Positions 9,545 through 19,282 of a stretch of DNA of 64,000 nucleotides are shown here, piece by piece (position 1 is the stretch's first letter; each line of letters begins with the position of its first letter). Under the pieces are notes generated by a model. The model worked only from the letters and a program-made list of their open reading frames with translations, ran no database searches and was not told the origin of the DNA. This stretch comes from Lamprocystis purpurea DSM 4197 (GTDB lineage: Bacteria; Pseudomonadota; Gammaproteobacteria; Chromatiales; Chromatiaceae). The DNA is taken from assembly GCF_000379525.1 (NCBI RefSeq), contig NZ_KB902493.1, forward strand, positions 204 through 64,203, read 5' to 3'. A program made the position numbers and the translations under genes.

Positions 9545-10276
9545 ATGCGCCTGCCCCGTGTCTACCTGGACCACCCGCTGGATCCCGGCTCCGAACTCAG
9601 TCTCCCGGACGGACCCGCGCGCCACCTGACCGCGGTGCTGCGCCTGGGCCCCGGCGACGCGCTCCTGTGCTTCAACGGCGACGGCCGCGACCGTGCCGCC
9701 CGCATCGCGGCCATGGGGCGCCGGGGGGTGACCCTGGCGATCGGCGCGGCCGGCGATCCGGAACCGCTTCCCGTCCTGGAGATCCGGCTGGCCCTGGGGA
9801 TCTCGCGCGGCGAACGCATGGATTTCGCCATCCAGAAAGCCGTGGAACTGGGTGTCCTCGGCATCCAGCCGCTGTTCACCGAGCGCAGCATGGTGCAACT
9901 GCGCGACGCGCGACTGGATCGCCGGCTGGAGCATTGGCAGGGCATCCTGATCGGCGCCTGTGAACAGTCCGGACGGCGGCGGCTGCCCGTCCTGGAGCCC
10001 GCCCGGCTGTTCGCGGACTGGCTCGCCATGCCCCTTCAGGGTGTGTTGCTGCTCGACCCCCAGGCACCGCGGTCACTGGCACAATGGGAGGCCCCGACCG
10101 GCCCAGTCACCCTCCTGGTTGGACCCGAGGGGGGCTTGAGTGCGGCCGAACGCGCGCGGGCGGCAGCCCAGGGCATCGAGGGCGTCCGCCTTGGCCCCCG
10201 CATCCTGCGCGCCGAGACCGCGCCGCTGGCGGCCATCGCGGTGCTGCAGGCGTTGTGGGGGGACTTGCGGGACTGA
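9545..10276 (+). CDS. rsmE: 16S rRNA (uracil-1498-N3)-methyltransferase
   Basis: 243 residues, the usual RsmE length. It uses S-adenosylmethionine to methylate U1498 of 16S rRNA in the 30S subunit. The SPOUT fold is recognisable by the N-terminal PUA-like part (RHLTAVLRLGPGD), the central KAVELGVLGIQPLFTERS, and the C-terminal knot motifs LLVGPEGGLSAAE and LGPRILRAETAPLAA. The start is the ATG at 9545, where the family N-terminus MRLPRVYLD begins. It lies just downstream of the ArsR-rhodanese gene and may be cotranscribed with it. Confidence 0.95.
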   Translation: MRLPRVYLDHPLDPGSELSLPDGPARHLTAVLRLGPGDALLCFNGDGRDRAARIAAMGRRGVTLAIGAAGDPEPLPVLEIRLALGISRGERMDFAIQKAVELGVLGIQPLFTERSMVQLRDARLDRRLEHWQGILIGACEQSGRRRLPVLEPARLFADWLAMPLQGVLLLDPQAPRSLAQWEAPTGPVTLLVGPEGGLSAAERARAAAQGIEGVRLGPRILRAETAPLAAIAVLQALWGDLRD

Positions 10277-10664
10277 TGGGCCGACAACGCGCGCATCGGC
10301 GTCTGACGCGATATCCCGATGTAGGGGCGGACACCAACCCAATCGTTGTCGTTGTCGTAATCGGAGCGATTCAAATTGGACATGAACAGCCCGATGCCGA
10401 TCGGATTACAGGCCTGCTTGGGTTCCCTAAGAGCGTGCGACGACGGCAGAACTCAGATAAGACGGCGCCTTGTTTCAGATTCCCCTTACAGCGGCGACCC
10501 GGCTGCTGACTACACTGACTTGCGAACGGACCGGTACCCAGCAGTTGCGGATGATTGTGCGCGGGGTAGTCGATACGCGCTGATCCTCACCACCTCGGCT
10601 GGTCGCGTTCCGACCGTTCCAAGACTGTCAGAATCTGATAACGACTGGTAGGGGGATATCCATC
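10277..10664. other. intergenic region, no gene recognised
   Basis: 388 bases between rsmE and the GH13 gene. It contains a partial copy of the dispersed repeat (gatgtaggggcgg at about 10319) and a run of gttgtcgttgtcg. The bases just before 10665 (tagggggatatccatc) supply a Shine-Dalgarno-like GGGGG for the next gene. No credible open frame or clear promoter was seen. Confidence 0.5.
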
Positions 10665-12497
10665 ATGTACGAGAAATTTGGCGCTGTCGTGCAAGGCTCG
10701 CGGGTCGAGTTCAAGCTGTTCTTACCGGATAATACGCGAGACCCCAGTCAATACGTCCGCGGCGGCTCGCCCCGCATCCGCCAGATCCACGTGCGCGGCG
10801 ACTTCCAGGGTGCTGCCGGCAGCCAGAACTGGCAATTCGATGACCGGTTCAAGATGCAGCGTGTCGAGCATCCCAACGGCTGGCTGTACCAACTCGCGAT
10901 GACGCAGGATCTTGCGGAAGGATATTACCAGTACAAGTACTTCGTCGAATTCGAGAACGGCACCCAGCGCTGGGTTTCCGACCCCATTTCGAAATACGGC
11001 GGCAGCGATGAGTCCGAGAACTCGGCCTTCGTCATCGGCGGCAGCGAGAGCGTCGTCGCGCCGATCGCTCGCCGCCTGCCACCGCGCGACCTCGTCATCT
11101 ACGAGACGCATCTCGACGATTTCACAGCGGAGTTTCGCGGCAACCGGGCGCCGGTCGACGCCTTCCGCGACCGTTTGGATTATCTTCAGGAACTGGGCGT
11201 GAACGCGGTCGAGTTCATGCCGTGGACAGCGTGGCCAGGGAGCGGATTCAGCTGGGGTTACGATCCGGTCTCCTTCTTCTCAGTCGAGCACCGCTACGTG
11301 AACGATCCGGCTAACCCGGCGAACAAGCTGTACAAGCTGATGGAGCTGTTCAACGACCTGCATCGACGCGGCATGCACGTGATCATGGATGGCGTCTTCA
11401 ACCATGTGCGGGGCGGCCAGGACCCCAATCTGGGTTTCCCCTATCTCTGGCTTTATCAGGTACCATCCGAATCTCCTTTCATTGGCAACTTCGGCGGCGG
11501 CGGTTACTTCGATGAGTTCGATTATCAGAATAATTGCGTCGCGGAGTTCATCCGCGACGTTTGCATCTATTGGCTTGACCGCTTCCAAGTCGACGGCATC
11601 CGCTTCGACTATACCCTCGGATTTTTCCGCCGTGGCGATAACGGGGTCGGCATCGGTAAACTGATCGGCGATCTCAACAGCCATCTCGCCGCTGCCGGTC
11701 GGTCGAACACCGCCCTGTTCATCGAGCACCTGACCGACAACAGGTTCGAGGCGATCGACGACACCAATGACGTCGGCGCCACCGGATGCTGGTTCGATCC
11801 CTTCATGTTCAAGCACTTCGAGTATGGCCGCAATGGCAACATCGATCCCGATCTACTGCGCATCCTCAATGCCAACCTGGATTTCGCGCCCGGCAAAGGA
11901 CCCGTGACCTATATCCAGAATCACGATCATTCGTCGATCGTACATGAAGTCGGCGGGCGCGGCCGCTGGTTCAAAACCCAACCGGCAGCGATTGCGCTAC
12001 TCACTTCACCGGGAGCGGTGATGCTTCATAACGGCCAAGAGTTCGGTCAGGTAGAGTCCTTGCCGGGGAGCGGTGACGGTCGGGTAGTTCCGCGTCCGCT
12101 GCGCTGGCAAAGCGACAGCCCGTTCGGCAACGACGGCATCGGCAAGGGCCTGTTCGGGCTGTACCGGCAGTTGATCAGTATCCGCAACCGCCATCCGTCC
12201 CTACGCTCGCCTAACTTCTTCCCCTGGCCGACCAACCATCCCGAAGGTTATGGCGCCTTTCCCGATCAGGACGTGGTGGTCTATCACCGCTGGGGGCCGG
12301 CCGAAGGCGGCGGCTTTGAGCGCTTCATCATCGTCATCAACTACTCGGACTACGACCAGCGGATCGACCTGCCCTTCGCAACCAACGGCCGCTGGGAAGA
12401 CCTGTTGAACGGCGGCTTTGTCCTGGTCGACAACCAGAAGCTTTTCAATCAACGGATCAACTCCAACTGGGGGCGGATCTACCACCAAAGGGCCTAG
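10665..12497 (+). CDS. alpha-amylase family glycoside hydrolase (GH13)
   Basis: 610 residues. An N-terminal CBM48/E-set-like domain (about 1-125, ending GGSDESENSAFVIGG) precedes a GH13 TIM barrel. All four conserved regions are visible: DGVFNH (region I), GIRFDYTL with the nucleophile Asp (region II), LFIEHLTD with the acid/base Glu (region III) and YIQNHDHS (region IV). A C-terminal beta domain with a QRIDLPFATNGRWEDLL stretch follows. There is no signal peptide, so it likely acts in the cytoplasm on glycogen-like or malto-oligosaccharide substrates. The build resembles branching enzymes and malto-oligosyltrehalose trehalohydrolases, but exact specificity cannot be assigned. It is convergent with dctM across a 52-base gap. 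Confidence 0.9.
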   Translation: MYEKFGAVVQGSRVEFKLFLPDNTRDPSQYVRGGSPRIRQIHVRGDFQGAAGSQNWQFDDRFKMQRVEHPNGWLYQLAMTQDLAEGYYQYKYFVEFENGTQRWVSDPISKYGGSDESENSAFVIGGSESVVAPIARRLPPRDLVIYETHLDDFTAEFRGNRAPVDAFRDRLDYLQELGVNAVEFMPWTAWPGSGFSWGYDPVSFFSVEHRYVNDPANPANKLYKLMELFNDLHRRGMHVIMDGVFNHVRGGQDPNLGFPYLWLYQVPSESPFIGNFGGGGYFDEFDYQNNCVAEFIRDVCIYWLDRFQVDGIRFDYTLGFFRRGDNGVGIGKLIGDLNSHLAAAGRSNTALFIEHLTDNRFEAIDDTNDVGATGCWFDPFMFKHFEYGRNGNIDPDLLRILNANLDFAPGKGPVTYIQNHDHSSIVHEVGGRGRWFKTQPAAIALLTSPGAVMLHNGQEFGQVESLPGSGDGRVVPRPLRWQSDSPFGNDGIGKGLFGLYRQLISIRNRHPSLRSPNFFPWPTNHPEGYGAFPDQDVVVYHRWGPAEGGGFERFIIVINYSDYDQRIDLPFATNGRWEDLLNGGFVLVDNQKLFNQRINSNWGRIYHQRA

Positions 12498-12549
12498 CCC
12501 AGCCGGGTCCAGCCGGGTGCGGATGCTTCTTTCTCGTCCGCTCCGCGGC

Positions 12550-13833
12550 TCACAACATTCCCAAAGTCCGCGGCAGCCAGAGTGACAGACTCGGCCAATA
12601 GGTGATGAGCATCAGGAAGATCAGCATGGTGAACAGCCAGGGGAAGCAGGCGATGGTGGTCTCGGTCATGCCCATCCGCGAGATGCCGCTCGCCACATAA
12701 AGATTGAGGCCTACCGGCGGAGTGATCATGCCGATCTCCATGTTCACCACGACCATCACGCCGAAATGGATGGGGTCGATCCCCAATGCCATGGCCACCG
12801 GAAAGAGCACCGGCGCGGTGATCAGGATGATGGAGGTCGGCTCCATGATATTGCCGGCCAGAAGCAGCAGGACGTTGACCGCCAACAGGAAACCGATCGG
12901 CCCAAGCCCGGAGTCCACCAACCATTGGGCGAGTTCCTGGGGGATGTTCTCGTAGGTCAGGAGATAGGAAAACAGGACGGCATTGGTGATGATGTAAAGC
13001 AGCATCGCCGACATGTTGGCCGAGTCCAGCAGCACCCTGGGCACCCGCTTGAGCGGCATGTCCTTGTAGACGAAAACGGCAATCACGAAGGCATAGACGG
13101 CGCTCACTGCCGCGGCCTCGGTGGGTGTGAAGGCACCGCTATAGATGCCGCCCATCACCAGCACGATGAGCAGCAGCCCCCAGACCGATTTGCGGAAGGC
13201 GCGCCAACGGGTTCCCCAGTCGGCCCGCTTGAGACGCGGATAATTGTTACGGCGGGCAATCCACCAGGTGGTGACGCCGAGCATGAGCGCCAGCACGAAA
13301 CCGGGGACGATTCCGGCGATGAAGAGTGCCCCGACCGAACTGTTGGTGGAGACCGCGTACATCACCATGACGATCGATGGTGGGATCAGGATGCCCAGCC
13401 CCCCGGCGGAAGCAATGGTGCCGACGCCAAAGCGCATGGGAAAGCCCTGCTTCACCATGGCCGGAATCAATATGGACCCGATCGCTGCGACCGTGGCCGG
13501 CGAGGACCCGGAGACCGCGGCGAACAGCGCGCAGGCAAAGACCGCCGAGAGTCCGAGTCCGCCATGGTAGTGACCCACCATGCTGGAAGCGAAATTGATC
13601 ATGCGCCTGGCCACGCCCCCGTGAGTCAGGAAATTCCCGGCCAGAATGAAGAACGGGATCGCCATGATCTCGAATTTTTCGATGCCGGTGAAGAGTTTGA
13701 GCCCCACCGACTCGATCGGGACCGAGGTCATGGTAAAGAGATAGGTCAGCACGGTAAGACCCAGCGCGATAGACACCGGCATGCCGGTCAGCATCATGCC
13801 AAGCAGAAGACCGAAGATGATCAGTGCGGTCAT
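12550..13833 (-). CDS. dctM: TRAP transporter large permease (DctM)
   Basis: 427 residues with about twelve hydrophobic segments, the usual DctM length. Typical family motifs are MPVSIALGL, AIPFFILAGNFLTHGG, SGSSPATVAAIGS, ASAGGLGILIPPSI and MEIGMITPPVGLNLY. It forms the Na+-driven channel of a TRAP carrier in the inner membrane, working with the DctQ subunit and the periplasmic DctP receptor. Its ATG overlaps the dctQ stop by four bases (13830-13833). The substrate is probably a C4-dicarboxylate or related acid, by family only. Confidence 0.93.
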   Translation of the reverse strand: MTALIIFGLLLGMMLTGMPVSIALGLTVLTYLFTMTSVPIESVGLKLFTGIEKFEIMAIPFFILAGNFLTHGGVARRMINFASSMVGHYHGGLGLSAVFACALFAAVSGSSPATVAAIGSILIPAMVKQGFPMRFGVGTIASAGGLGILIPPSIVMVMYAVSTNSSVGALFIAGIVPGFVLALMLGVTTWWIARRNNYPRLKRADWGTRWRAFRKSVWGLLLIVLVMGGIYSGAFTPTEAAAVSAVYAFVIAVFVYKDMPLKRVPRVLLDSANMSAMLLYIITNAVLFSYLLTYENIPQELAQWLVDSGLGPIGFLLAVNVLLLLAGNIMEPTSIILITAPVLFPVAMALGIDPIHFGVMVVVNMEIGMITPPVGLNLYVASGISRMGMTETTIACFPWLFTMLIFLMLITYWPSLSLWLPRTLGML

Positions 13834-14558
13834 GACCGATCCTCCCCGCCCTTGCGCGGGCCGCCCTCATCCGGCTCATGCGTGCCGCCGGGTGGATGAT
13901 GCTCCAAGTGCCCGCCGTGCATGTGTTCACGCTCTTCGGCAAGGGTAATGGCCTCGCCGAGGTAGACCGGCTCCTGGCGGCCGGCTGCCTGAGCCTGTTC
14001 CACTTCCTCCTCCAGCCCCTCGACATAGGCGTGCTCATGGCGCGGCAGTTCACCGGTCCGGAAGAAGGACCAAGCCACCTCCAGGAAGCGGAAACACATG
14101 AGATAGGAACCCAAGGGAATCGCCAGATAAACGATCCACACCGGCAGTTCCAGGTCCGGGGAGGTGGCATCGGTATGGGACAGATGCCAGACGAAGTTGA
14201 CCCCGAAACTGCCCACCAAACCGGTAAACAAGGCCCCGGCCAGGAGCCCGAACAGGACGAATTTGGAACGCAGTCCTTCGTGCAGATTGTTGATGAGCAC
14301 ATCCACGCCAACGTGAATGCCGGTGCGCACCCCGTAGGCCGCCCCGAACTTGGCCATCCACACGAACATGTAGATGCACAGTTCCTGGGCCCAGCTCAGG
14401 TTGATGCGGAAGAGCCAGTCATAGACGGCATCCCAGCCCCATGCGTTCGACAAATCCATGCTGTAGCGGTGCAGCACCGCGGTAAAGATGAGCAGTGTCG
14501 CGGCGCCGATGAGCAAGGTGATCAGCCACTCTTCCAAGTGGTCCAGGATTCTGAGCAT
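13830..14558 (-). CDS. dctQ: TRAP transporter small permease (DctQ)
   Basis: 242 residues from the ATG at 14558; an in-frame ATG at 14624 adds 22 unsupported residues. Four hydrophobic helices fit DctQ, with the family pattern WAQELCIYMFVWMAKFGAAY and RTGIHVGVDVLI. The protein is longer than usual, with a charged His/Glu-rich C-terminal tail (from about residue 170, including HMHGGHLEHHPPGGTHEPDE) that could bind metal or be a disordered extension. It is coupled to dctM by a 4-base overlap. It is separated from dctP by the 81-bp repeat array, an unusual interruption of a TRAP operon. Confidence 0.9.
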   Translation of the reverse strand: MLRILDHLEEWLITLLIGAATLLIFTAVLHRYSMDLSNAWGWDAVYDWLFRINLSWAQELCIYMFVWMAKFGAAYGVRTGIHVGVDVLINNLHEGLRSKFVLFGLLAGALFTGLVGSFGVNFVWHLSHTDATSPDLELPVWIVYLAIPLGSYLMCFRFLEVAWSFFRTGELPRHEHAYVEGLEEEVEQAQAAGRQEPVYLGEAITLAEEREHMHGGHLEHHPPGGTHEPDEGGPRKGGEDRS

Positions 14559-14663
14559 GGTGTCCCCCGAGTGGTCGGCCACTGTGGTGGATCCGGCGCG
14601 CGCTGACCAACGGTCGATCAGCACCGGGATGCGCGCCGACCTTGGTCATCAACCCGGCCGCTT

Positions 14664-15066
14664 CGCCCTCTGAGCGAGGGTTGGTCCGCACAGCGGACCC
14701 TACGATCGCGATCTTACGTAGGGTCCGCTGCGCGGACCGAGCCTCGCCCTCTGAGCGAGGGTTGGTCCGCACAGCGGACCCTACGATCGCGATCTTACGT
14801 AGGGTCCGCTGCGCGGACCGAGCTTCGCCCTCTGAGCGAGGGTTGGTCCGCACAGCGGACCCTACGATCGCGATCTTACGTAGGGTCCGCTGCGCGGACC
14901 GAGCCTCGCCCACTGAGCGAGGGTTGGTCCGCACAGCGGACCCTACGATCGCGATCTTACGTAGGGTCCGCTGCGCGGACCGAGCTTCGCCCTCTGAGCG
15001 AGGGTTGGTCCGCACAGCGGACCCTACGATCGCGGTTTTACGTAGTCCGCTGCGCGGACCGAGCAC
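14664..15066. repeat. five tandem copies of an 81-bp hairpin repeat
   Basis: Near-identical units begin at about 14664, 14745, 14826, 14907 and 14988, with a period of exactly 81 bases. The last unit has a short deletion near 15043. Each unit contains a long inverted repeat: ggtccgcacagcggaccc ... gggtccgctgcgcggacc around a central tacgatcgcgatcttacgta. Because 81 is a multiple of three, both strands carry long open frames here, but these are repeat artefacts. The array lies between dctP and dctQ and could act as a transcriptional or RNA-stability barrier. Confidence 0.93.
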
Positions 15067-15146
15067 CTCCGGCCGGAATGCTGGTCAAGGCCCGCGCGCC
15101 TGACCCACCCTCACGCAAGACGCTTAGGCGATTGACGGAAATCGCC

Positions 15147-16151
15147 TTAGAGTTTGCTGATATCGCTGCCGGTCGCCTGATAGATCGACTGGATCAGGTC
15201 TTTGCCCACGCGGTCCGCCATCTGCTGGTGCACCGGGGCCAACCGCTTCTTCCACTCCGTTTTCTGCTCAGGCGTGAGTTCGATGATCGCGCTCTTGCCG
15301 CTGGCCTTCACCTTGGCGAGTGCGTCGATGTTCTCCTGTTTCGCAATCTCGTTGGCATAGACGGTCGCCTCCGCCATCGCCTCATCCAGCGCCTCACGTA
15401 TATCCGCGGGCAGACCATCCCAGAAGGCTTTATTGACGATGACCGCATAGCCGAGGTAGCCGTGATCCGAATTGGTGACGAACTGCTGGACCTCGAACAT
15501 TTTTTGCGTATAGAGGTTGGACGGCGGGTTCTCGGTTCCGTCCACCACGCCGGTCTGGAGTGCCTGATAGACCTCGGAGAAGGCCATCACCTGCGGATTG
15601 GCACCTAAGGCGCGCATCTGGGCATCCAGCACCTTGGAGGACTGGATACGCATCTTGAGTCCACGGAAGTCCTTGGGGTCCTTGAGCGGCTTGTTGGCGC
15701 TCATCACCTTGAAGCCGTTATCCCAGAAGGCCAGGCCCAACACCCCCTTGTCGGCCAGCTTGCCGAGCAGGTCCTTGCCGATCGGACCCTCGGTCACCTG
15801 ATGCAACTGATCGTAGCCGTCGAAGATATAGGGCAGGTCGAAGACCTCGAACTCTTTGAGACCCAAGGGGCCGAACTTGGCCAGTGATGGCGCCAACATC
15901 TGCACCGCACCCAGTTGCAGGGCCTCCATCTCCTCCTTGTCCTTGTACAGCGTGCTGTTGGGGTAAACGGTCACCTCCACCCGGCCCTTGGTCTTCTCCT
16001 TGGCGAGCTGGGCAAAACGTTCGGCACCTTTGCCTTTCGGGGTATCGGCAGCCACCACGTGGCTGAACTTGATGGCGATGGGCTCCTCGGCCTGAACGGC
16101 CAGGACACCGAGCAGCAACAGGATTCCAAACAGCAGCGAAGCGGATTTCAT
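15147..16151 (-). CDS. dctP: TRAP transporter substrate-binding protein (DctP)
   Basis: 334 residues with an N-terminal Sec signal peptide (MKSASLLFGILLLLGVLAVQA, cleavage near residue 21). Family signatures are IKFSHVVAADTPKGKGAERF, VEVTVYPNSTLYKDKEEMEA, LKMRIQSSKVLDAQMRALGA with the conserved substrate-carboxylate Arg, and VDGTENPPSNLY. The protein captures the substrate in the periplasm and delivers it to DctQM. The start is the ATG at 16151; an ATG three codons upstream (16160) is possible. It is the first TRAP gene in transcription order, with the repeat array between it and dctQ. Confidence 0.94.
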   Translation of the reverse strand: MKSASLLFGILLLLGVLAVQAEEPIAIKFSHVVAADTPKGKGAERFAQLAKEKTKGRVEVTVYPNSTLYKDKEEMEALQLGAVQMLAPSLAKFGPLGLKEFEVFDLPYIFDGYDQLHQVTEGPIGKDLLGKLADKGVLGLAFWDNGFKVMSANKPLKDPKDFRGLKMRIQSSKVLDAQMRALGANPQVMAFSEVYQALQTGVVDGTENPPSNLYTQKMFEVQQFVTNSDHGYLGYAVIVNKAFWDGLPADIREALDEAMAEATVYANEIAKQENIDALAKVKASGKSAIIELTPEQKTEWKKRLAPVHQQMADRVGKDLIQSIYQATGSDISKL

Positions 16152-16348
16152 GGCGGGCACTCTCCGTCGGTCGGTGGTCGGTCACGCGTCAGATCGCGCC
16201 GGGCTTGGCGGTCGACGGAGTTTGAACCAGACGCCCCCACTTGACCAGTATCCCGGAGACGGGTGCGTGGAAAATACCGAAATCCTGGCCCGCGCGGACA
16301 GCCGATTTCCTCACGCGCACCAGACCATGCCGAGCGCCAACCAACGAA

Positions 16349-16693
16349 TCAGGTCGCGCGCCGAGTGCCGGTCACACGCTTGGGATTCTGCTCCTCTTCC
16401 TGAACCGCCTGGTAGGCATCATTGACCCGATCACGCAGTTCCTTGCCGGGCTTGAAGTGAGGAACATGTTTGCCGGCCAGCGCGACTGAATCGCCGGTCT
16501 TGGGGTTGCGTCCAATGCGCGGCGGACGGTAATGCAGTGAAAAGCTGCCAAATCCGCGAATTTCGATGCGCTCGCCCGTGGCCAGGGCGCCGCTCATCCG
16601 GTCGATGACCCTGCGTACCGCTTCCTCCACGTCCTTATAGGGAAGATGGTCCTGCGCGGCGGCCAGAACGTCGATCAACTCCGATTTCGTCAT
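16349..16693 (-). CDS. ihfB: integration host factor subunit beta
   Basis: 114 residues of the HU/IHF family, beginning [20 protein letters not shown]. The beta-arm region is [19 protein letters not shown] with the conserved Arg-Asn-Pro that intercalates DNA, then [17 protein letters not shown]. It pairs with IhfA to bend DNA sequence-specifically in the nucleoid. The C-terminal tail after residue 95 is somewhat longer and more charged than in E. coli. It follows rpsA as in many gammaproteobacteria, 78 bases downstream. Confidence 0.95.
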   Translation of the reverse strand: MTKSELIDVLAAAQDHLPYKDVEEAVRRVIDRMSGALATGERIEIRGFGSFSLHYRPPRIGRNPKTGDSVALAGKHVPHFKPGKELRDRVNDAYQAVQEEEQNPKRVTGTRRAT

Positions 16694-16718
16694 TGCCTTG
16701 ATTCCTGAGAGGGATTGG

Positions 16719-16743
16719 AGCGGGGGGCCGCACGGCCCCCCGA
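16719..16743 (-). other. GC-rich hairpin between rpsA and ihfB
   Basis: The near-perfect inverted repeat ggggggccgcacggcccccc lies in the 78-base rpsA-ihfB gap, without a U-tract. It could be a processing or partial attenuation site that tunes ihfB expression relative to rpsA. Confidence 0.5.
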
Positions 16744-16771
16744 CAATGGCTTAGAACCCCAGATGCGACGG

Positions 16772-18451
16772 TCAGTCGCGCTGCGCCTCTTCCATCTGCT
16801 CTCTGATCAGATCGCCCAAGGTGGTCGCGCCGCCGGTGGTTTCACGGGAATAGCCCTTGATCGCCGCCTGCTCCTCATCCTGATCCTTCGCCTTGATGGA
16901 CAGTGAGATGGTGCGGTTCTTGCGGTCCACGCCCAGGAACTTGGCCTCGACTTCCTCGCCGAGTTTGAGCACGGCGCGCGCATCCTCGACGCGATCACGG
17001 GAGATCTCCGAGGCGCGCAGGTAGCCCTCCACGCCGTCGCCCAAAGCGATGGTGGCGCCCTTGGCGTCGATCTCGGTGATGGTCCCGTTCACGAAACTGC
17101 CCTTTTCATGCAGTGCCACGAAGCTGGAGAAGGGATCGCGATCGAGCTGTTTCACACCCAGCGAGATACGCTCCCGCTCCGGGTCCACGGACAACACCAC
17201 GGTCTCCAGCTCGTCGCCCTTCTTGTAGCGGCGCAGCGCCTGCTCGCCGGGCTCATCCCAGGAGATGTCCGACAGATGGACCAGGCCGTCGATCCCGCCG
17301 TCCAGGCCGATGAAGATGCCGAAGTCGGTGATCGACTTGATCTTCCCGGAGACGTGATCGCCCTTCTTGTGGGTGACGCCGAACTCGTCCCAGGGGTTCA
17401 TGGCACACTGCTTGATGCCGAGCGAGATGCGACGCCGCTCCTCGTCGATGTCCAGCACCATGACCTCCACCTCGTCGCCCAGATTGACGACCTTGCTGGG
17501 GTGGATGTTCTTGTTGGTCCAGTCCATCTCGGAGACGTGCACCAGGCCCTCGACGCCTTCCTCGATCTCCACGAAACAGCCGTAATCGGCAATGTTGGTG
17601 ACCTTACCGAAGACCCGGGTGCTCTCGGGATAGCGGCGCGAGATATTGACCCACGGGTCCTCGCCCATCTGCTTCAGACCCAGGGAGACACGTTGGCGGT
17701 CGCGGTCGAACTTGAGGACCTTGACCTGAATCTCCTGGCCGATTTCAACCACCTCATTGGGGTGCTTGACGCGACGCCAGGCCATGTCGGTGATGTGCAG
17801 CAGGCCGTCGATGCCGCCCAGGTCCAGGAAGGCGCCGTAGTCGGTCAGGTTCTTGACCACGCCGGTGACTTCCATGCCCTCTTCCAGGTTCTTCAGGAGT
17901 TGGTCACGCTCGGCGCTGTACTCTTCCTCGACGACAGCGCGGCGGGAGACCACCACGTTGTTGCGCTTGCGGTCGAGCTTGATGACCTTGAACTCTTGCT
18001 CCTTGCCTTCCAGATACGCAGTGTCGCGGACCGGACGCACGTCGACCAGCGAGCCGGGGAGGAAGGCGCGCACGGTTCCCAGTTCGACCGTGAAGCCGCC
18101 CTTGACCTTGCCGTTGATCAGTCCCTTGACCGTATCGCCCGCCTCGAAGGCCTTCTCCAGGAAGTCCCAGGCAGCGAAGCGCTTGGCCTTTTCACGCGAC
18201 AGACGGGTCACGCCGAAGCCGTCCTCGACGGCGTCCAGTGCCACCAGCACCTCGTCGCCGACGGCGACTTCAAGCTGGCCGTCGGGACCCAGGAACTGGC
18301 TCTTGGGGATGACGCCCTCGGACTTGAGCCCGGCGTTGATCACCACGCTGTCGTTGGTGATCTCCATCACGATGCCGGTGACGATGGCACCCGGCTGGAG
18401 TTGGGTCGTGGCGAGACTTTGTTCGAATAGATCAGCAAAACTTTCGGTCAT
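16772..18451 (-). CDS. rpsA: 30S ribosomal protein S1
   Basis: 559 residues, matching E. coli S1 (557). Six S1 OB-fold repeats are visible. The first two are ribosome-binding types; later ones carry the repeated pattern [40 protein letters not shown] and [21 protein letters not shown]1 binds mRNA leaders on the 30S subunit and helps unfold and start translation of weak-SD messages. The start is the ATG at 18451 ([16 protein letters not shown]), the family N-terminus; the upstream extension is non-homologous. It lies in the aroA-cmk-rpsA-ihfB order. Confidence 0.97.
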   Translation of the reverse strand: MTESFADLFEQSLATTQLQPGAIVTGIVMEITNDSVVINAGLKSEGVIPKSQFLGPDGQLEVAVGDEVLVALDAVEDGFGVTRLSREKAKRFAAWDFLEKAFEAGDTVKGLINGKVKGGFTVELGTVRAFLPGSLVDVRPVRDTAYLEGKEQEFKVIKLDRKRNNVVVSRRAVVEEEYSAERDQLLKNLEEGMEVTGVVKNLTDYGAFLDLGGIDGLLHITDMAWRRVKHPNEVVEIGQEIQVKVLKFDRDRQRVSLGLKQMGEDPWVNISRRYPESTRVFGKVTNIADYGCFVEIEEGVEGLVHVSEMDWTNKNIHPSKVVNLGDEVEVMVLDIDEERRRISLGIKQCAMNPWDEFGVTHKKGDHVSGKIKSITDFGIFIGLDGGIDGLVHLSDISWDEPGEQALRRYKKGDELETVVLSVDPERERISLGVKQLDRDPFSSFVALHEKGSFVNGTITEIDAKGATIALGDGVEGYLRASEISRDRVEDARAVLKLGEEVEAKFLGVDRKNRTISLSIKAKDQDEEQAAIKGYSRETTGGATTLGDLIREQMEEAQRD

Positions 18452-18514
18452 GGGAACCTGTATACCTGGAGAGGCACGCTGTCCCGCTCCTTCCGGTGCG
18501 GGGGGGAAGTGGGT

Positions 18515-18546
18515 AAAACACAAGGCCGGCACCTGCTGTGCCGGCC
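18515..18546 (-). terminator. putative rho-independent terminator between cmk and rpsA
   Basis: Read on the minus strand, a 9-bp GC stem (ggccggcac ... gtgccggcc, 18524-18546) is followed by ttgtgtttt. It would end or attenuate aroA-cmk transcription before rpsA, which implies rpsA has its own promoter in the 18.46-18.51 kb gap. Confidence 0.6.
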
Positions 18547-18613
18547 GTTCCGGTGGTGTCCCGGCGCAAGCCGGGACGCCGCGAGCATGCGGCCGAGCGA
18601 CTCGGCTGCATCC

Positions 18614-19282
18614 TCAGGGGACCTGATCCGGGAAGACGCGCCTCACCTCTTCAAGGATCAGTTCGAAAACATCATTGATGGACAGGGCGGTGGAATCGAC
18701 CATCAGCGCCCCCGCCGCTGGTCGCAAGGGCGCGACCGGGCGATTGCGATCACGTGTATCCCGTTCGCGGATGTCCACCGCAAGGTCGGCAAGGTTAGCA
18801 CTCAATCCTTTGCCTATCAACTGTTTATATCGGCGCGCGGCGCGCTCGTCGGCACTGGCATCAAGAAACACCTTCAGTGGCGCCTGCGGGAACACCACGG
18901 TCCCCATGTCACGCCCGTCCGCCACCAATCCGGGGCCGCGTGCTTGGCGCCGCTGCCAGTCGAGCAAGGCCGCACGCACGGCCGGGTGCGCGGCCACCCG
19001 CGAGGCCGCCATACCGGCGGTTTCGGTGCGGATCGCATCACCCAGGTCCTCGCCGTTGAGCAGGACCCGCCCGTCCACGAAGGTCACGCCAAGCTGCGCG
19101 GCCAGCTCAGCCAGGGCCGCCGCATCCTCCAGGTCGATTGCGCGTCGACCGGCGGCCAGACCCAACACCCGATAGAGCGCCCCACTGTCCAGGCAATGCC
19201 AGCCCAGATGGTGCGCCAGGCGCACGGCCAGGGTGCCCTTGCCGGTTCCGGAGGGGCCATCGATGGTGATGATCGGCGTCAT
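18614..19282 (-). CDS. cmk: cytidylate kinase
   Basis: 222 residues. It phosphorylates CMP/dCMP with ATP in the cytoplasm. The P-loop DGPSGTGKGT is at about residues 8-17; LDSGALYR and the DGRDMGTVVFP motif are typical of Cmk, as is the C-terminal VDSTALSINDV. The start is the ATG at 19282, which overlaps the aroA stop (19279-19281) and places the P-loop properly; an upstream in-frame extension to 19303 is unlikely. Translationally coupled to aroA. Confidence 0.96.
   Translation of the reverse strand: MTPIITIDGPSGTGKGTLAVRLAHHLGWHCLDSGALYRVLGLAAGRRAIDLEDAAALAELAAQLGVTFVDGRVLLNGEDLGDAIRTETAGMAASRVAAHPAVRAALLDWQRRQARGPGLVADGRDMGTVVFPQAPLKVFLDASADERAARRYKQLIGKGLSANLADLAVDIRERDTRDRNRPVAPLRPAAGALMVDSTALSINDVFELILEEVRRVFPDQVP

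Noticed and set aside
14664-15066. Possible CRISPR array
   Set aside because: Units are contiguous 81-bp repeats without unique spacers and no cas genes are near.
14419-15103. Long open frames on both strands across the 81-bp array (27-residue repeats)
   Set aside because: The period is a multiple of three and the unit is palindromic, so both strands stay open by arithmetic; no ribosome-binding site or family match.
17108-18430. Long plus-strand frame opposite rpsA
   Set aside because: Antisense shadow of a highly conserved ribosomal protein gene in GC-rich DNA.
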